Assembly: GCA_038503065.1 (NCBI GenBank)
Contig: JBCAMK010000002.1
Coordinates: 1,612,001 to 1,676,000, forward strand
DNA: 64,000 nt
Direction: 5' to 3'
DNA from: Paragyromitra xinjiangensis
Lineage: Eukaryota > Ascomycota > Pezizomycetes > Pezizales > Discinaceae
The notes below the pieces were generated by a model. That model saw nothing but the letters and a program-made list of their open reading frames with translations. It was not told the DNA's origin and ran no database searches. A program made the position numbers and the translations under genes. Positions 58,885 to 64,000 of this stretch are shown here, in pieces. Each line of letters opens with the position of its first letter. The first letter of the stretch is position 1.

Positions 58885-60705
58885 CTAAGCACTATACCCC
58901 TCAACATGAGTCAAATCCGCCTCCTTCTCACTCGCGCCCAACTCCGCATCCTTACGATGATGAGCCCCAAAGTTCGCCTCAGGCTTGAAGCTATACGAGT
59001 CCCACGCGTTCGCAACGGTCTCATACATCTGGTCGACATCCTCAAGTGAGAGACCCTTAGTCTCGTAGATGAACGCCCAGACGAAAGCGATACAGACGAA
59101 GCAGCATCCACCCCAGACGAAGAAAACTTTGGCTTTCAGGTTGGCATTACCGGGGCCGGAGTCGACCATGTATGGGGTTGCGAAGCCGATGGCGAAGTTG
59201 AGGAGCCAGTTGGTGGCGGTGGTCATGGATAGACATTTAGCACGGACTTTGAGGGGGTAGATTTCACCGGTGACGACCCAGGCGACGGGACCCCAGGAGG
59301 CGGCGAAGAAGAAGATGTAGAAGCAGACGAAGGCGATGAGGACTTTGTTTGCTGCGTCGGTGAAGACGGTGACACCAACGATGGCGACGATGAATTCGCA
59401 GACACACATTCCGATAGCGCCGAAGAGGAGGAGACGGCGACGACCCATCTTCTCGACTAGGTAGAGACCGGGGAAGGTGGAGACGGTGTTGACCAAGTTG
59501 GTGATGAGACCGATGAGGAAGGCATTCTGAATACCAGAGTTCTTGAAGAACTGAGTACCATAGTAGAAGATGAAATTGATACCGGTCAACTGTTGGAGGG
59601 CCTGAAGACCACATCCGGTCAAGAGTCTCTTGAGCATCTTAGGGGAGAAACAGTCGGCATAGGTGGATTCACCAAGTGACAATTCGTACTCGTGAATAGC
59701 CTTGATCTCGTTAAGCTCGGCGACAAGAGACGGGTGGTCAATTGGGAGAGCACGAAGACGGCTCATGGACTTGGCTGCACCATCCCAGTTGTCTTTCTTG
59801 ATGAGATAGCGAGGAGTCTCTGGGAGGATGTACATCCCAACTGCCAAAATCAAAGCCCAGATGAACTGGATAGAAAGCGGAATACGGTATGCACTTCGGT
59901 CATCGCGTGCGTGTGTGCCCTGGTTGACACAGGCAGCCAAAAGCAGACCGACGGTGATAGCCAATTGGTAGCATCCAACAATTGTTCCTCTGATCCATTT
60001 GGGGGAAGATTCCGACTGATACATAGGGACTGAACAAAAACATCGCGGTTAGCCGACGAAACAGCGGAGGAAATGCAAACTGGGCGACTTACCGAGAGCA
60101 GAAACCAGACCGACACCAAAACCAGCAATCAGACGGCCGACAGCTGTGTTTAAAACCAGGTTAGAAATACTGCATTCGACGAACATTCAGAAGTAGACTA
60201 GCGTACCCATCAAAGGAATGGCAGTTGAAGCGACCTGGAAAGCAACACCGACGGAAAAGATCGCACAGGAGGCAATGAGACCCATACGACGTCCCAAAAT
60301 GTCTCCAAAGGGAGAAGCCGTGAGAGCACCTAAAGTAGTCGTCAGTATGACATCCCTCAATTTCCAGCTAAAACTAAGATGCTGATATCATACCAAAGAA
60401 AGTTCCAGCAGAAAGGATCGAGACGATCAACGATGTTTGCGAGGAAGTCAGAGCCGGAACACCCTCGTCATTGACTCCTGTGGCAAACTCCTTCTGAAAG
60501 TAGTCCATCGCGAGAATACCATTGATACTCCCAGTATCGTATCTAAAAGATTATTTCCCATGAGAATTGTGTCCAGATAACTCAATCAATACCAATTGAA
60601 AACATACCCAAAAAGAATACCACCGAAAGCCACAAAGATACCAATCAAGATGGCCGGGAGGGCTTTGCCATCCTCGCCAGGTGGTGGTCTAATCATAAAA
60701 CCCAT
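58885..60705 (-). CDS. MFS hexose transporter
   Basis: Plasma-membrane sugar/H+ symporter of the major facilitator sugar porter family. Exons on minus are 60705-60608, 60542-60394, 60329-60207, 60143-60093 and 60029-58885; all phases agree and give 521 residues, the standard size with twelve helices. Signatures: GGILFGYDTGSINGIL in helix 1, GDILGRRMGL in loop 2-3, AVGRLIAGFGVG, PMYQSESSPKWIRG, PETPRYLIKKD, QALQQLTGINFIFYYGT in helix 7, EKMGRRRLLLFG, and FIYETKGLSLEDVDQMY at the end of helix 12. The start and the first helices resemble high-affinity glucose transporters of moulds. Glucose as substrate is inferred. Candidate CreA sites and a TATA-like stretch at 60829-60836 lie upstream. Confidence 0.9.
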
Positions 60706-60813
60706 TGTGTATGTAGCAAGGTCTTGGACTGGGTATTATTGTCAAAGGAACAAATATGTCGACCAGGTCCTCGTCGAAGTGCTTGACAGATTGATGGTAG
60801 ACAGGTCAAGTAT

Positions 60814-60919
60814 GTGGGGAAGAGGACAATATATAAACAATTTCACGGGGGAGAACCAGCACACGATCTCAGTTGGGAATAACTTTCGAGGATAAAAACC
60901 CATAGCTGTGGAGCCCCGC
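60814..60919. promoter_or_regulatory. Candidate CreA (carbon repression) sites
   Basis: Three matches to the CreA consensus SYGGRG lie 110-215 bp upstream of the transporter start: GTGGGG at 60814-60819, GTGGAG at 60908-60913, and, abutting it in reverse, CCCCGC at 60914-60919. Closely spaced pairs are the arrangement most often functional in Aspergillus promoters. A short motif like this also occurs often by chance. Confidence 0.35.
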
Positions 60920-63151
60920 ATGGCGATCCCAGCACAGTTAGACCCCAGGTCCCGCGGAGAGCGCGTGATGGCTCAGCCAACCAAATTGGTGGGGAAATAA
61001 TTGCCTCCATAACTAGATGAAACCTTTGGTAGTGGACCTTGTCTGCTTGGGGGGGTTGATTATGGGGAAACTTGGATTGCCGGGCGGAGCTTACGGACAG
61101 TATGCCAATGCAACTACTAGGTTAGTTGGTACCGCTAAACAGCACCTGGTTCACATTTGGGTTCCTACTAGGTTCAGCCACGCGACTGCCCAGCTACTGT
61201 AATTTGGAGCGAGGTTTGGTCTTGCCACACGTTTGCCGCATACCTGCCCGTTAGAGAATCATCATGACCAACAGATTCACCCTGGAAATGTGAGGAAAAT
61301 AAAACATAAAAATCGTGTGGCAGAAATCCCTCGGCCAATCCTCGGCCAATTTAATTGATGCCTACAACTGGCATTACGGTACGTCACCTACACAAGTAAT
61401 AGGGCTGTTTGGAAGTTGTTTCACTCCAACGATTCGATGGCATTTTGTAACACCATCCCAAAGATTAACCTTGCAGCAGCTAGTAGACTCTGTGTGACAC
61501 CGCGCTTCTTGGATTTCTGGTGCTAAGAAAAGCTTGTAGCTCCCTCACCGGCTCCAGGCTGGAGTTAGCAGAGGAAGACAGAACTTTCAAACAGTAGCCG
61601 TATCCCTCCTAGTAAAACCTCTAAACAGCCCCGTGACTATCCAGCACTGAGTAAATTCAGTCTATTTAGCTATGCACTATCCTCACAGTCTGGAGAACCC
61701 AAGCGACAGAACCGGAAAAACTGGGGAGGACAAGGGCCAAGTCTCGCCCCAAAGCAAGAGTTGCATATGCTGGCAGGGTAGCCTGCAGAAATACCGAGGC
61801 CTGATAAGTTACACCATCCACCTGCTTACAGGAAAACCGTGCACGCGCAAACTGAAGCCCCTGGAGGCGAGTTTTTCCTGCAGAAGGACTTTTCTCCGAT
61901 ATTCACTCGGCGCCATGCCCATGTTGATGTCTAGCGCCGGCTCTGATTTCCCTTGCAGCTGTTGCCCTTTTTTTGCCTTTGCCTGACACTGTGGCAATAA
62001 TCTCAATTCTTATGCACACTGCTACCTTAATGGGCACCGAACGTTGGAGATTAACCAGATCGAAAGTTGGCCCTGGCTTAGGTCGATTCACGAGATATTG
62101 CTGACGCGATGTTTTTAATCAAAGCGCAAAGAACAAAGAGCCTCCTGCCCCACATTATTTACTAGCAATTAAACGATTCATTTCCATCGCCTCTCCTAGC
62201 ATTAGATAGAGAAAAATTTTATCGACGCGTAGTCTACTATTCCGTTAAAGTAGAGAAGTACCGACCACAGCTAGAATAGGTGAGGCGCGTTTCTCCCCGG
62301 CCGGCCGCACCGTTGCTTTCGGCTCCACTTTTATCCGCCATCAAATTAATTCCCTTCACTAGCTATAGCTACCAGGATTTCGGGCCCACATAGCCTATTT
62401 ATTGACCGATGGTGAAGTAACCACCAGATGGGTGAAGAGTAGGTATCGGGATTCAAGTAAGTATTTCCCTTGATACCGGCATGCCGGTTGTACTACTTTA
62501 CAATCATAGAGATAGCTGGTTATTGAGAGAAAGCTGACTCTCCAGCAGAACTCGTCGCAAGATCGGACAGAGTGCCGGATTATTTTATTAGCGTTTCGCA
62601 AATCTCCGGCCGGCCGGCGCTGCTCACGCATGGAACTAAAACACACCCTGCAAGATCCAGCAGGGGCGCTGGATTTTTGTTTTTCCCCGCATGCACGCAA
62701 GCCTCAAGCGAATAATAGCTAGGTTCGACTTCAACCTCTTACTTCCCCACCTACATCTGTGGAGTCCCCAGGAACCCCCAGAATTCACATGGATCTAAAG
62801 AGAATGAGGGGGTGAGGATAGAGCTCTGGGTCCTGTAATACACCTCAGGCGTAGGAATCGAGTTATGCTAGGGGGTTTATTGATATCGCAAAAATCTTAC
62901 TGTGCAGGAAAAGATAATAATAAGATATCTCCGGCCGGCCGCGCCGGTAGGTGGAACACATGTGATTGCACAACAGCTAGGAATACTATCACTGCGGGTG
63001 TTCTGGCGAACGGGTAAGCATCGTAGGTTATTTTTTCCGGTGTCGTTTAAAGTGATCAAACAAGTTATCGTGCAGGAATCTTGCTTTAACCCGTCCATCG
63101 CCAGGAACAACGTGCGGAGGGGATTTCTTTCCTTTTTCTTTCCTCCACAAG

Positions 63152-63278
63152 TACTCGTGTTTTCATGGCGTTTTTAAAATGGGCCAGGTCTGCATACCGT
63201 ACAAACTGCCCTAAATCTACCTATTTTATATGGGATGCAGAGGCAGCCCGTTTTAAAAACGTCACGAAAATACGAGTA
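63152..63278. repeat. Inverted repeat with transition mismatches
   Basis: The arms 63152-63186 and about 63245-63278 pair over roughly 33 bp. All the differences I see are C/T or G/A transitions. The interior partly pairs as well (TCTGCAT with ATGCAGA). Another small foldback-like structure. Confidence 0.7.
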
Positions 63279-63602
63279 GTAAAGGTAATACAATGCAGTC
63301 TGGAGAATGGCGCGATCTGGAACAGTCTCTGGACTACTCGCCGACACGGGAAGTGGGCCGTTATTCCCCGTGTATGTGCGAGATGGGTGTACTAAGTTAC
63401 TGGGCTTCCCCAACAATAGTAGGTCCCCACATGGAGCAATAACCCTGGCGGGTTGCGCGAATCTGGAGAAGTTTGTCGCTAGATCTTTACCTAAGGTGTT
63501 GGATTATTAGTGGTTATTTCAAATAAAATTAACTTGGACTAAGGAGGCGCTATCGCGAGTAGTTACCTATTCGAGCGGCGTTGTAAGAAACGTTTTTCAC
63601 TG

Positions 63603-63905
63603 TTGAAACCTGGGGTGAGTAGTGCCTCGATAGACGTTTCGGATCAACTCTTCTCCATCTGGATTGATGCCCGTGACGGCAAGAGCTGGAAACAAGATAT
63701 TGCCACCACCACCGCCGAAAATGGTAGTAAGTTGTCCGTCCCAGCGAAAGAAGTTGACATTCGTTCACCAGGAACCCCCGATTTTTGGAATATGGAGTGC
63801 TTTAGGTTCCAGAGACCTGGTAACTATACTTTAATTCCCCACATCACGGAAAGACACGTTGTGACGAACCTTGGTTTCCTAAGATGCCGTGAACCAGGAG
63901 TATGA
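63603..63905 (+). other. Unrecognised open frame near the window edge
   Basis: A 100-codon frame with gene-like amino-acid composition (SIDVSDQLFSIWIDARDGKS, later FWNMECFRFQRPGNYTLIPH) ending in TGA at 63903-63905. It has no ATG at its start (first codon TTG), so it would have to be a downstream exon or a relic. No family recognised. An upstream frame at 63307-63510 could be a companion exon, but no splice pair is clear. Confidence 0.2.
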
Positions 63906-64000
63906 TTTTTTTTTGAAAGAGTCATCAGACCCGCGATATTTAGTCTGATAATCTCTAAACCATGGGACTGGGAAGTAATAGATGCATCGATTGCCGTGAA

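Larger units (their letters stand above)
60706..64000. other. Gene-poor right end
   Basis: Promoter of the hexose transporter, then more than 2.5 kb without a convincing gene. Three GGCCGGCC sites occur at 62299-62306, 62608-62615 and 62933-62940. A transition-riddled inverted repeat lies at 63152-63278. One open frame near the edge is listed separately. Confidence 0.5.

Overview
The window looks like a piece of a filamentous ascomycete chromosome (Pezizomycotina). Genes are split by short introns of about 45-80 nt with GT..AG borders and CTAAC-like branch sites. The products are typical of moulds: a Zn2Cys6 transcription factor, a fungal GH88, a feruloyl esterase, F-box proteins, a CorA-like protein, a DUF6604 protein and a mitochondrial carrier. 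Leotiomycetes is my guess only. Coding density is low: thirteen genes I can model with consistent reading frames occupy under half of the window, and long gene-free stretches hold decayed genes and inverted-repeat elements. I recognise no rRNA, tRNA or CRISPR array.

Left part (1-19 kb). A badly broken GH106 alpha-L-rhamnosidase (2.7-4.5 kb, minus) lies in a gene desert. It is followed by a Zn2Cys6 regulator (11.4-14.2 kb, plus) that converges on a GH88 unsaturated glucuronyl hydrolase (14.4-16.0 kb, minus). Together these resemble a partly decayed locus for breaking down rhamnose- and uronate-containing cell-wall polysaccharide.

Middle part (19-42 kb). In order: a DUF6604 protein and a seven-helix membrane protein, tandem on minus; a conserved membrane protein, a small hydrophilic protein, a secreted Ser/Thr-rich Cys protein and a C2-domain protein on plus; a secreted feruloyl esterase on minus; and an F-box protein on plus.

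Right part (42-64 kb). A CorA-like transporter carries a repeat-expanded tail. After it come a roughly 500 bp element with long terminal inverted repeats, a small gene relic, a mitochondrial 2-oxoglutarate/malate-type carrier (minus), an F-box-like protein with a Cys motif (plus), and an MFS hexose transporter (minus) with candidate CreA sites upstream. The last 3 kb is gene-poor.

The main recurring theme beyond the genes is a set of inverted repeats (973-1492, 7904-8009, 42886-43179, 43597-43824, 46998-47497, 58311-58403, 63152-63278). In most of them the arms differ mainly by C/T or G/A transitions. With the transition-type stop codons in the pseudogenes, this suggests repeat-induced point mutation (RIP) acting on small foldback elements. 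All exon borders were worked out by hand from splice signals and reading frame and have no transcript support.
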